Shown here: positions 33,901 to 42,849 of the stretch, piece after piece
How the letters are laid out: each line of letters begins with the position of its first letter
Position numbering within the stretch: the stretch's first letter is position 1
Source: Cyclina sinensis
Taxonomy: Eukaryota > Mollusca > Bivalvia > Venerida > Veneridae
Assembly (NCBI GenBank): GCA_012932295.1
Contig: JAAONU010000019.1
Location: 23,631,908 to 23,695,907 of the forward strand
Length of the DNA stretch: 64,000 nt
Reading direction: 5' to 3'
The notes under the pieces: model-generated
Seen by the model: the letters and a program-made list of their open reading frames with translations, nothing else
What the model was told of the DNA's origin: nothing
The model's database searches: none
Position numbers and translations under genes: made by a program

Positions 33901-35402
33901 AACTTGAAAACATAAAATATACTAGACAACAGGATTCAAACAACTATATGTAACACGATTCTTCTATGATGTATATTACCAGACATTGGACAATCGGTAT
34001 GTTTGTAACAAATTTAGATCCACTTAAGGTCACATGACTATTTTATGTGCCCTTAGTTAATTTGCACTTACTTAATGTATCATCAGTGGGTGAAACCAGT
34101 TAGTGTTTCCTGCAGATTTGTGTATACGGTTACCAAATTTTTTGACGTGAATATTTGTTAGATACATAATTATGGTAATACATGGTAATTATTGTATAAA
34201 AAGTCCTGCTTTTTCAGTATATCTTGTGTTTGTAGGTGATACTGAACCTTTATAATAAAAAAATGCATACGTACTTGATTTTTTGAAAGTAAAATTGAAG
34301 TACAAAGAATGCACTTGTTAAAAAAGAGATACTTCCACTAAATGCAAATAGTCCTTCAAGTAATAAAATCCAAAGAATCACACTATAATGGCAAAACAGA
34401 GAATGCTTATTAAATTACCACGTACACCTGTTGATCCTGGTAAGCCCTGACGACAACATTGTTCCGTGTCAATACCATCGGTCGGCTCAGGATGTGATAA
34501 CCTGCCATCAGCTCAATGAATACAGCTAGAAACGAAATTCCGTGATATGCTGTTTTTTTTTATTACTGATATAAGGGATTAGGACAGTCAATGAGCTATC
34601 ATTTGTTGGAGCAAAGTACAGAAAATGCATTTCAGAAAATTGTTGAGCGTGCTAATGGCTTGTATAAGAGCTATCTTATGCACTCTATCACTTATTTTCG
34701 ATTTTATTCATATATGATCAAGACTACTTAGCCATCTACCATACATAATTAAATAGTTCCACCTACCAGTCGTATCATCATGGTTGCCAACAGCTAGCCT
34801 CACAGCCTGTTCCAACGTCTTTACTGCGGAAGTTGTAGAATTCCTTTAGATGTAAAACATGGGATGAGAATCTCTCTCCAATTATACAGTTAAGTTAAAG
34901 GTTTCGTTATTTATTCTTTGTTTACCTACATTTCAACTACCATTTTTAAAAGTGTGTTAAAATTTACAACACTGGCAAAGCATTGTTTGTAAATATTTGA
35001 ACAAGAATGGGTGGGACGCATTAGAATATACAACCATTTCCCCGACCCTTAATTCCTTAATTTTACATTATGTCTATTTACTCATGTAGACCAAGAGTTC
35101 TTTGGGACTTGTATAAGTCGAAATTCTCCCTTTGTAAAACCAGAACAATAGTAACACCTATCGCTAATACAATGTAAGACTGAGTGGAATGACATAGGCT
35201 ATTGTACAGTAGTCTTGAACCATTGTTGAATGGCTTAAACAATCAAGAACAGTGCTGTTAATGTAGAATCTGAATGGTGAGAAAATTCTTAATCTTACCC
35301 ATTATTTTTATCAGAACCTTGTGGATTAACATATATATGCACCTTTGTTGCCGCTGAAATATGCAGTAATAGTAATACAAAAACTTGTAAAATTATTGTC
35401 AT
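15653..35402 (-). CDS. secreted right-handed beta-helix protein (GH141/GH120-like) with triple Cys domain
   Basis: Twenty-three exons splice with GT-AG junctions to exactly 2,853 nt (950 residues plus stop): 35299-35402, 34767-34843, 34419-34525, 33770-33859, 33400-33540, 32980-33095, 32575-32675, 31765-31850, 31262-31377, 30759-30883, 29940-30032, 28420-28592, 27292-27387, 26706-26834, 26413-26556, 25587-25671, 24886-24998, 22113-22269, 21787-21906, 21292-21498, 16706-16942, 16287-16400, 15653-15774. Residues 1-18 form a signal peptide. HIYVNPQGSD starts the beta-helix domain. Family hallmarks are FFNGQPLHLARWPNE (about 159-173), GEYYIDREHGDLYVW (about 275), ILMEHNLVHHVCL and SDCGAFHTGRDW (about 461-473), RGNVIRYNIVHD and IGGGRDNIIANN. 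These match bacterial parallel beta-helix glycosidases. Residues about 725-950 hold three repeats with GCW/GCF and W.YCGS. Secretion and carbohydrate action are inferred; the substrate is unknown. Confidence 0.88.
15960..16060 (+). repeat. tRNA-like SINE head in last intron
   Basis: CTCAGTGGTCAAGAACG resembles an A box and GGTAGTTTGAATACC resembles a B box, about 45 bp apart. This is a tRNA-derived promoter of a SINE lying between the last two exons of the beta-helix gene. It differs from the one near 8,300. Confidence 0.5.
17060..18292. repeat. intronic tandem element ending in GGAC run and hairpin
   Basis: Two repeat types are joined: GAGGTCAAGGTCACAGAAAT units (17,100-17,460) and CATGAAAATTCTAAGTTCAA units (17,470-18,110). 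The end carries ACGGACAGACGGACTGACGG (from about 18,210) and the stem AGTCCCCTCCGGTT / AACCGGTAGGGGACT at about 18,260-18,290. The same end occurs at 47,960-48,030. The 172-residue open frame at 17280-17798 lies wholly inside these repeats and is not a gene. Confidence 0.75.
18573..21147. mobile_element. long-TIR element with CACGGTG ends and 5-bp target duplication
   Basis: Termini are CACGGTGCATAACCATATCG and its exact reverse complement, flanked on both sides by GATAT (18568-18572 and 21148-21152). The inverted arms are about 523 bp (18573-19095 and 20625-21147) and nearly identical by eye. Arms carry repeated CTCTCTGC words that could be protein-binding sites. The 1.5-kb centre has no transposase; it contains a diverged direct duplication (about 19,518-19,670 and 20,031-20,185). 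CAC-starting termini with a 5-bp duplication fit the Transib/RAG group. Assignment is inference. Confidence 0.85.
22630..23745. repeat. 24-bp minisatellite, about 46 copies
   Basis: The unit GAACAGACAGGAAAATAAAA plus CAAT repeats almost perfectly with point variants (AATGAAC/AATAAAC, ACAGG/ACAAG). Because the period is eight codons, several strands and frames stay open for over 300 residues; none has other coding support. It lies in the intron between exons 17 and 18 of the beta-helix gene. Confidence 0.97.
23959..24215. mobile_element. 257-bp MITE
   Basis: The ends are inverted: CAGGCGCGTAACTGCCTATA and TATAGGCTAGCTACGCGCCTG. They are flanked by CATTA at 23954-23958 and 24216-24220. A GC-rich core (GGGGGGCATGCCCCC) precedes the right end. 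It has no coding capacity and lies in the same intron as the 24-bp minisatellite. Confidence 0.75.
26010..26135. repeat. cluster of CGTACG palindromes
   Basis: Six CGTACG words (as GTCGTACGATTTT, CGATCGTCGTACG, GGTCGTACGTTCG and similar) fall within about 120 bp, in both orientations, with paired GACCGTCTTA and CGTCTTATC words. This could be a small MITE with subterminal repeats. It lies in a beta-helix gene intron. Confidence 0.5.
27545..27990. repeat. intronic direct duplication with A-tract expansion
   Basis: About 110 bp starting TTCAAAAATATTTTACTTTT and ending GTCGAAAATCCCCTTC occurs at about 27,553-27,645 and again at 27,863-27,982. The second copy has a run of 39 A at 27895-27933 where the first has GTAAAAATAAC. 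A separate T run lies at about 28,353-28,376. Confidence 0.75.
29120..29645. repeat. hairpin-ended interspersed element
   Basis: It opens with CATCCCCCGCCGAA (about 29,146) and closes with TTCGGCGGGGGATAAAAAAT (about 29,625), so the ends are inverted. Internal units of about 160 bp carry ATGAGATCTATCCACCTATG and TATGCTCCGGACAAAA; GGACGGACGGAG precedes the hairpin. It lies in an intron between exons 11 and 12 of the beta-helix gene. Confidence 0.7.
30434..30560. repeat. 20-bp minisatellite
   Basis: About six copies of ACACTATGTTTACATGTAAT lie in the intron between exons 10 and 11, with T/G variation in TTTACATG. Confidence 0.85.
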
Positions 35403-35523
35403 TTTGAAAATCCACACCACTTTGTAATCTCAGCAATTCTACATTTTGTACACAGTAAATGGCATTCGAATATACACCGCTTATAAGGTCAATTTCTATA
35501 GCAGTCTTATCAGCTAGAATGTA

Positions 35524-37381
35524 CGAGGGGTGATTCAAAAGTTCGCGGAATTGCTTTATTACTAGAACGGAAAAGACAATACAAACACAAAAATTACATC
35601 ACTCGATACGTTTACTCAATACTAAAGCAGAGCCGTAATCTCATTGAAATACATTTACTAATAAATCGTTTGTACATATTTGAATTGTATACATGACCGG
35701 CACTTGACGCACGCCATCACGACGTCGACGTCACTAACGGTCAAATTCTAGCGTACGATTCACCTTCTCGACGTAATCGCCGCCCGTCGCTACACACTTC
35801 CTATGCCTTTGTACCCATTGCATAAATGTTACCTTAAACCAATCCTGACTGAATGAAGAGATTACTTCACGAGCCTTATTGCGTAGCTCTAATGTTGTTT
35901 CAAATCTCTGGCCTCTGAGTTCCCTCTTCATATCTGGAAACAGACGAAAGTCCATCGGTGCTAGATCCGGGCTGTACGGCGGATGTGGTAAGAGACTGAA
36001 ACCAAGCAGTGAAATCTCTAACTCTGTACTCTGTGCCCGATGTGCTGGAGCGTTGTCATGATGGAGTATAACATCATCCAGTACCAACAGGGGGCGCTTG
36101 CGGCGCAGAGCCTGTATCAGATCGCGTCTAAGCACCTGAAGTCAAACAAACAAACGGGAAAACATGAAATAATTTAAGTTTAAGAAAGTAAAAAGCGGCA
36201 CATTTTAAATAATATTTTTATATATTTTGTTATTTGAAACAATACATACTGTAAAATATTAGTTTGTTATAAAAATAATATATAAGTGTTGATCGTTTGT
36301 ATGACTAAAATGCGGCATACCTTTGAATAATAGTCGGCATTTACGGTACATCCGTCGCGCACCTTGTGTTGAAGCAAAAGCCCTTGTCTATCCATGAAGA
36401 AGATGAACATTTCCTTTTTGCAGCTGCGTGTTGTCCTGGCCTTTTTTGGTGGAGGTGTGTCTGGTGACTTCCAGACGGACGACTGCTGTTTCGACTCTGG
36501 ATCATAATGGTATAACCATGTCTCGTCTGTCGTGATGATTTTGTCCAAAAACTCGTCACCCTGTGCGTCGTACAGATCCAGAAATTGCTGAGAACATTCT
36601 AACCTCCGCTGCTTGTTTTCATCAGTCAGAAGTCTGGGCACCCAACGCGCAGATACTTTGGACATATTTAGCTCTTCTGTAAGAATTCGTTGCACAGTAG
36701 AATACGATAGGGAGAGTTCCTCTGCAATACCCCTAACCGTTAAGCGCCGGTCGTTGTCCAAAAGCTCTCTCACTAACGTTGCGTTGCTCGTCGTCATAGC
36801 GGATGCTGGTCTACCTGCTCTATCGTCATCAAGTACCGATTTTCTGCCGTTCCGAAATCGCTCATGCCATTTGTAGACAAACGATTTACCACAAGGTTGT
36901 AATGTATGCGAGTTTTTAATTTGATTCAACGTCTCAACTGGTGTAAGTTTGAGTCCAACACAAAATTTCACAACTGCGCGTAGCTCCAATTCACTTGTTG
37001 ACGTCGCGGAAGAAGTTGAAGACATGGCGACAACTCGCTGCTGTGGAGTAACGGTTCAACGTAATGTAATCAAAATTATAGGAAATGACGTCAACACGTC
37101 ATTCTAACGTCAGTTACGTTCGCGCCAAAATTGAGCAACATTTGAAAACATACTATCGTCTGAAGTGAATTAGTAAAACGAAATATTTTGGCCTGCTTCA
37201 AGTCACCTAACCGTGGTTGCTATGGAGACCATTTATATTCTTCCGGTTACACATATTCCATAAACTAAACGAAAATGTTAGTTAAAATACGTTGAATTAT
37301 ATTTATGCGAAATTTAATGTGATTCGGTGAAAAAATAAATGATTTAGAGATAAATTCCGCGAACTTTTGAATCACCCCTCG
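35524..37381 (-). mobile_element. mariner transposon with perfect 29-bp TIRs
   Basis: The 1,858-bp element begins CGAGGGGTGATTCAAAAG and ends with the exact complement; arms match over 29 bp without mismatch. TA target duplications lie at 35522-35523 and 37382-37383. The paralogous empty site at 57872-57873 carries a single TA, which proves the boundaries. It sits about 120 bp upstream of the beta-helix start codon, in the same orientation. Confidence 0.97.
35734..37025 (-). CDS. mariner transposase, interrupted by an intron
   Basis: The enzyme binds the element ends and moves it by cut and paste. Exon 1 (36321-37025, 235 codons) starts MSSTSSATS and holds the paired helix-turn-helix regions, including SLSYSTVQRIL, the WVPRLLT linker and the first catalytic aspartate in TTDETW. 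A 185-bp AT-rich intron (36136-36320) has a GTATGC donor and a TTGACTTCAG acceptor. Exon 2 (35734-36135) supplies HHDNAPAH and PDLAPMDF, giving D,D34D spacing, and ends with a stop. Joining the exons keeps the frame through YYSK-VLRRDL and gives 368 residues, near family length. No stop or frameshift is seen within the exons, so it may be active. Mariner transposases are usually uninterrupted. Confidence 0.93.
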
Positions 37382-39044
37382 TATTCGTTCATGTAACATG
37401 TTGTGAGTTATATAACTATGTTAGATTTCTATAATAATAATATTTGCCTGATAAAGCAGATTTGTCTAAATAATTTCTTATCAGAATCAACTATGCAACA
37501 GTATTCTGAAATCATTTTTCATTTCCACAATAAATTTTGTTACAAGAAGAGATGTCTTGTTTATTTAGAAGAAATCAGTAATCAGTGACGACTAAAATGA
37601 AAAAAGGTTTCAACGGTTTACGTTGAATATTTTATTATGAACACCTTAACAACACAGACATTTTTTAAAATCTTAATATTATCATGAAAATGTATGATGT
37701 GTTAAACGTTCCTGTGTCGACAACATGCAAAAGTTTATTTTGATTTTATCAATCTTATTATTGCTATTATTGCTCGTTATAAAAATATCCGCTCCGAGTC
37801 CATAAAAACAGATATATTCAATACTTTGCCTGTCGCAGTGACTGAAGGGAATGTTAGGATGAAGCCATTAACACCAATAGCACATTGAAGATGGATACAA
37901 AACTGAATGCTTTGCTTCATTTAAAGCAGGTACATTTATTCCTTTACGTGCGTACTTATTAAGCCTTAAATTTTGCCAGCTGCAGCCCCTTTCTTCAAAT
38001 AATAAATACCATGCATATTTACATGATTTTGGAGAGAAAATAAATCTCGAAATTTGAAGATATGCCTTAAAACGTTCATAGCTTAACTACTTGGATTATA
38101 CTAAAACCTTTTTACCCAAAAGGTCACGTGGCATTCACATGTGTAGAGGTGTTAGTGTTTTATGATACATCAATTATGATATTTGAAATAATATAGAATG
38201 TTTCAAAAATAAACTCTGGAAATCATTATTTTTGTACCTTTAATTGTGCATCTGTAGACTTTTCTATTCTTAACAATGCCCCATTCAGAGCTTTGGAAAA
38301 TAAACAAAAAATTTCCATAGGAAACTGTCTCTTCTTGTAACTTTTCAAAAATCTACTACATGAAGAAGCAGTGCTATTGTGCGGCGGCAATAATGCTTAC
38401 TTAAAAATATAGGTTCATCTTAAAATACAGTCAAGTATTTCATGTCTGGGTCGGACACGGAGTCAAAATTCTCATTTAATATTTCTATATTTACCAGGCA
38501 ATCTATCAGTGTTAGAACATTCGGCCACTTTGTCCGGAATAAAACAAATTAGTCTTATGATAAACTACAACTATATTAATAGCTTATGTTCCACACACTA
38601 AAACATTCAGCTTTGCAAATATTGAATAAAAATGCGAGATCTACGAGATCTTATGAAACCATCGGATAAGAGTGTTTTAATAAACATTTTCTTGATCTTT
38701 TTTGGCAGTAAAATAAAAACCAGAAAAAAATAAAATCTTTATAGATTAAGGAACTCAGATTTCTATCGTCTTTTAAGTCACCTAGACAATTTTGTATTTA
38801 AATATTTGAAGATTACATAAATTGCGAGATTTCTGTTTTGAATTTAATGGTGCAATTTATAGAACAACCAAAAGTATTTACAGTTGAAAGAATTCTACCT
38901 TAAAATAAATAGCAATTTTCTGCACGATATTGCATATTGTTATTGTATGTAGGATAAAATATAAGTTTAACCAATTATCAAGTCATTGATAAAATACTCT
39001 TTATTTTCGCAGTAAAATAATTGAACACGTTGAAACCACATATA

Positions 39045-39089
<45 letters not shown>
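39045..39089. repeat. CT dinucleotide microsatellite
   Basis: An uninterrupted CT run of about 44 bp. The paralogous position near 59,730 has only a short imperfect CTCTCTCT, so it expanded or shrank after duplication. Confidence 0.95.
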
Positions 39090-39090
<1 letters not shown>

Positions 39091-39418
39091 AGCCTTGCGA
39101 TTGCGATTGTGGATGTTTTTTTATCATGCTTTTATGTAAAAACGAGAATTTTAGACGTATTTTCATCAATCATTTTGGCAACTTAAAAGCGCAAGGTGTT
39201 AAAGACGTGATAATTTATGATCATGTTAAACAGTGTATCCTCAGAAACATGCAAATATATTCATGCTATATTTAATGGTTCAGTATATTTGTGAAAATCT
39301 GCATTATACACGTCTGCTGCAGTATCTTTATGCTAAAACATTGGTTTGGTAAAATTGCCTCATACTTAATGTAAACATCATTTTATTTGTTTGTCTTGTG
39401 CACAAAAATCTTTAAGAC

Positions 39419-42047
39419 AGACAGTTTTTAAAACAAGGTGGAGAACCACGTGACTAAAATGTTACGTATCACGACTAACATGGTGGATTTTTGAGATGTT
39501 TGAACGTGATTTTTCAAGTTTTGGATAGAACTTACAAGTCTTTTTTATTCATTTTATAGCGTATCCAAAGCGCCATTGAATCTTTTTTTTCAAAAGTATA
39601 TACACCGGTTCTGAGTTCTCTCTACTTTCTGACTTCTCTTCGAGGTTTTGAGCGAAGCGAGGACTATTTTCGGTAAACAAACCATCGTAGGAAACATGGA
39701 ATCACAACTTCACGATAAAATGTCGACAATTTTAGGTTTTTCAAACTTGGATTTGAATATGTTTGTATGATATTTCATGTTCAATGACCATGCACATTTC
39801 ATTTGTTTAAAAAATGGACAAAGTATTCGAGTGGTACGTTTCGCGTCACGGAACCGTGGAAGAACTGACCGCCGGGAAATGACTAAAATGCTTTTAAAAC
39901 TGGCGTTAAACTCCAATAAACAAACAAACAGAATTTCAAATTAATAATGACGTTATGATTTACAACTGGCATGTCATTCGAAATACTTACAAAATTGTTA
40001 TCTTGGTTCTCTTTTTTAAATTGGCAGTTTCATGATTTTGATTCATAGTCCAAACACTTTATTTAAGAAATTCGAAGCAAAATGATTAAGTACGGAAAAG
40101 TAGTCCCTTGACGAACTGTGACTGTCTCCGTCAATATATATTACACTGTAGGGATGTACATACATGAATGATACAAGGCAAATAAGAAGTACTGAGAATA
40201 GTGCATATTGTTGTTTTTCTTTTCCTTACTTCTACACTTTGCACGGGGTTTTCCGTGGCGGGAACGTTTAAATAGCCATATATGTTACAAGTTAACATAT
40301 GAAGCCATTCGACAATCGTCTTCAAGCAGTCAAGGTGTTTAGGTGCACCCTCTTTAAACATGATTGAGAATACCAGACCTGCATTGCCGATAGTGACACA
40401 AGCACGCAAGAAATTGTACAGACGCGAACGCAGTCAGTTATGCAGAGTATCTCTGCATTGCTACGTATATGTTTTCCCCACAGTGTTTTTAGCATGCAGG
40501 TTTCATACTCTACAAAGGGTTCGTGCGCTTTATATGTTATACTAAGTGTAGTAAGACCCTAGCGCCATTTGTCTGCTTGTCACATGTCTTATAATACATA
40601 GTTTGTCATAAGTTCATGTCAACCTTTCCTTTGGATTCCTAATGGCATGCTATTAATTTACAGATCATGATATAGCTTTTAAAACATAATGCCAGATCTA
40701 TTTCGTTTATGTATTAAGTTAGAATTCGACTGTGTTACAGACGACTGCACCTCCAGTTCTTGTTGTTGTGTTTTAGTAAACTTGTGACAAGAAATAATTT
40801 ATTTTAGGAATAAAATAAAGTGTGCAGACTCGTACTGTATGCATGGTTATGTACCGTAAAAATGTTTCTGTTTCCAGATATGATACAAGGCTGGCTGCCT
40901 GTTGTTCGTTGACAGACCCAGACAGTAACAGCAAGTACATCTAACTTTAAAAGGGTCTTAAAATAAGTGAAAGAGTGAAATTTTAACTAAAAATGTTTTC
41001 TCACTGACATGAATTGATTGTGTATTTTAATTTTATGGTCTCTTTACTACATCTGTTTTTATATTATGATATATACTGTACCCACAAACATCTCAACAGT
41101 CATTTTAGGTTTTTTTCTCGCATGCCATACTTGTGCTGAAAATAACTCGATAGCTTAACAATTAGTTGTGACCTGTCAGGCCATGAAAGGAGGTATGCCA
41201 ACAAGGCCCCATAACGCAGAAATTAGAAAAAAGTTTAATTTGTTTCAGTTTGTAATGACTTCAGGAATAGTCTTTCTGCAAACTTGATGCACTTGGTAAT
41301 ACCTCTTCTACCAGTGTTCTCTAGTTTTCTTGCCGCAATGATTACAAACAAATAACACCTAATGATAACGTTTATGTATGCCAAATACACTGATTACGTC
41401 ATGAAAGTACATTACACATAACTAAACAAGAAATTATGTAATATAAATCCGTTTCAAATTTTTTCCACGAAATACGGGAAGACGGGTGTCATAAGATTGA
41501 AAAAACTTGATGAAAACGAATATCACATACATCTAACACTGAAAAAAATGAAGACAGAATCAAATTACATGACAATTATGTCACGTGTAATGTATCACAT
41601 AAGGCATCATTTTTTCATTACGTGTTACCTATCATGTTCGCGGAAAGTACAATTCTGACAGTTAGTCCGTCTTTCCCAGAATAAACGGGTATTGCTGAAC
41701 AAATGAATGTGCATAGTCATTGTATAAAGAAAATACAAATGCAAGTGTGAAAAACTTAAAATCGGCAATATTTTAGTGTGATTTCACGTACCACGTTTTA
41801 TTATCGAAAATATTCCTCGCTTTGCTCAAACCTCAAAGGTAAGTCAGAAAGTAGAGAGAACTCAAACTGGTGAATATACCATTGGAAAGAGCTTTTCATG
41901 ATGCTTTGAATGCGCTATAATATGAAAGAAAAAAGACTTCTATCAAAACTTGAAAAGTTGCGTCCAAACAGCTAAAAATCCGCCATGGTGGCCGTGATAC
42001 ATACTAGTTTGGTCACGTGGTTCTCCACTCTGTTAAAAATTAAGTGT
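39419..42047. mobile_element. 2.6-kb element with about 400-bp inverted arms
   Basis: Left GTGGAGAACCACGTGAC (39,439) faces right GTCACGTGGTTCTCCAC (about 42,012). Arms stay alignable for about 400 bp (39,419-39,815 against about 41,640-42,047), including GCGAGGA.TATTTTCG and a TTCATTTGTT word. No transposase is visible in the centre. A paralogous copy at 60,209-62,849 came with the segmental duplication. Confidence 0.8.
39815..39932 (+). mobile_element. 5'-truncated SINE inside the TIR element
   Basis: CCGCCGGGAAATGACTAAAA then AAACTGGCGTTAAACTCC and an AATAAACAAACAAAC tail match the 3' end of the SINE at 14904-15110. It interrupts the left arm of the surrounding element relative to the right arm. 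The paralog lies at about 60,625-60,745. Confidence 0.65.
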
Positions 42048-42788
42048 TTCAAATGCTCTTGAGTAAATACAATAATGATCATTTTATACCTGTCCCTCCA
42101 AACGTCCCATCCCATATGACCGCGCACTAATTATTTTTTTCAATGATTTTAGCAACAACATCACCCAATGAGTTTCACAGCAGCTTTAATTGTTGTCTGC
42201 TGAATACGCCATAATGAGCCTTCTGCTTTTAGACTCATGATAAATTCCATTTTGGTATACTGATGTTCCCTAGACAATATTAAAATTTGATTCATATTCG
42301 TATTAACAGCAAAAAATAAATATCTTACAAAAATGCAGTAACATTTTACAGCGGGCGTTGTTTCCTATACACACGTACATGTTTAAAAAGAATAGTAGCG
42401 TTGTAAATATAAATACAATTTTTATTTATTACTTTTAAAATGCGTATGAAATATACCAAATATCATTATAAAGTTGTCAAGTTTCTCAAAAGAATTTAAA
42501 ACAAAATGAAATCATTGGTTTTTTTTATAGAAAACAGTTATAGCACAATGAAGCCTTGTTGCTTTATTTCATTCATTTGATTGCTTATCTATACAAATAT
42601 GACATAAATCTTTAAGGAAGAAAGCCGAATGAAGTCGAGTTGTTGTTCCGGTAGTGCTCTTTTACGTAATTAAAAATATATTAGAAACTGTCTGGTCATA
42701 ATGTAGGAATGCTGTATAAATTTACATATCGTCTCATTAGCGAGGGCGAAGGATTCGATCATGTTTCATTTTTCCTCACCTTGTTTGG

Positions 42789-42795
42789 TATATAA
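42789..42795 (+). promoter_or_regulatory. TATA box of the DH31-like gene
   Basis: TATATAA lies about 60 bp upstream of the ATG at 42850. It is kept in the inverted copy (near 56,690) and in the third copy (near 63,585), so it is probably functional. Confidence 0.7.
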
Positions 42796-42849
42796 TGTCT
42801 TGAAGTCTCTTGCTTGAAGTCACAAACAAGTTGGCGATCTGAAAGAAAG

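Noticed and set aside
36613..36876. Plus-strand frame inside the mariner
   Set aside because: It is the antisense shadow of the transposase, whose motifs are on the minus strand.
40131..40409. 92-residue minus-strand frame in the 2.6-kb TIR element, with a related frame at 60,934-61,296
   Set aside because: The two frames diverge by frameshifts between paralogs and show no transposase motif, so selection on a protein is not supported.
42814..42849. Upstream extension of the peptide precursor by 12 codons
   Set aside because: It begins with TTG. The ATG at 42850 starts a proper signal peptide and is conserved in the other two copies.
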